From Takakia lepidozioides (Eukaryota; Streptophyta; Takakiopsida; Takakiales; Takakiaceae), in contig CM060734.1 of the NCBI GenBank assembly GCA_030704615.1, positions 16,430,001 to 16,494,000 of the forward strand: a stretch of 64,000 nucleotides of DNA. Reading direction: 5' to 3'. Positions 63,976 through 64,000 of this stretch are shown here, piece after piece. The first letter of the stretch is position 1. The number at the start of each line of letters is the position of its first letter. The notes beneath the pieces are model-generated. The model ran no database searches, was not told the origin of the DNA, and saw nothing but the letters and a program-made list of their open reading frames with translations. The position numbers and the translations under genes were made by a program.

Positions 63976-64000
63976 CCGTGCCTCTTTCTCTTGTGCTTTA

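Noticed and set aside
1-64000. rRNA, tRNA genes, riboswitches or bacterial-type operons
   Set aside because: No tRNA cloverleaf, rRNA core or ribosome-binding-site-linked gene series was seen. The tRNA-like words at 61.74 kb fit a SINE better.

Overview
The window looks like repeat-rich nuclear DNA of a streptophyte, probably a land plant. I infer this from a chromodomain Ty3/gypsy element primed by initiator tRNA-Met, L1-type LINEs with a plant-style reverse-transcriptase zinc-binding domain, pentatricopeptide-repeat (PPR) scraps, the last two exons of a plant-type inositol polyphosphate kinase with a canonical GT-AG intron, and degenerate CCCTAAA-like arrays. I cannot fix the species. A fern, lycophyte, bryophyte or charophyte is plausible. 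Almost everything here is transposable-element sequence, much of it nested and decayed.

Layout, left to right. 1-1566: 3' end of a chromovirus (noncoding tail plus LTR). 2.2-6.7 kb: LTR-like sequence, a possible SINE, 56-bp tandem repeats and a foldback-like inverted-repeat complex. 8.7-12.2 kb: 3' half (RT, RNase H, integrase, PHD finger, LTR-like end) of an unusual Ty3/gypsy family. 12.66-13.40 kb: IPK2-like kinase exons, the only recognisable host gene. 13.7-28.3 kb: tandemly duplicated signal-peptide-like ORF, another integrase fragment, an LTR-like block, PPR and LINE scraps, a MITE candidate and an unidentified multi-exon gene (26.5-28.1 kb). 28.5-31.6 kb: modular palindromic elements and an exon with an amino-methyltransferase signature. 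31.8-40.05 kb: 3' end of a minus-strand copy of the unusual family, split by a complete chromovirus (32841-39810) with 5-bp target duplications. 41-49.6 kb: modular elements, a gag scrap, a transposase-like ORF, a LINE with an embedded integrase fragment, and palindrome clusters. 50.7-52.5 kb: a LINE. 52.5-61.45 kb: the most complete copy of the unusual family (minus strand). 61.7-64 kb: SINE-like repeat and exons of a gene with palindromic introns.

The highlight is that unusual Ty3/gypsy family. Pieced together from several copies, its order is LTR, long leader with a CACAGCCC minisatellite, gag with two zinc knuckles, aspartic protease, a C5-cytosine DNA methyltransferase domain, RT, RNase H, integrase and a C-terminal PHD finger. 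It therefore encodes a DNA-methylation writer and a probable histone-tail reader in one retroelement. The long ORF holding zinc knuckles, protease and methyltransferase is open for 999 codons. The other copies are fragments.
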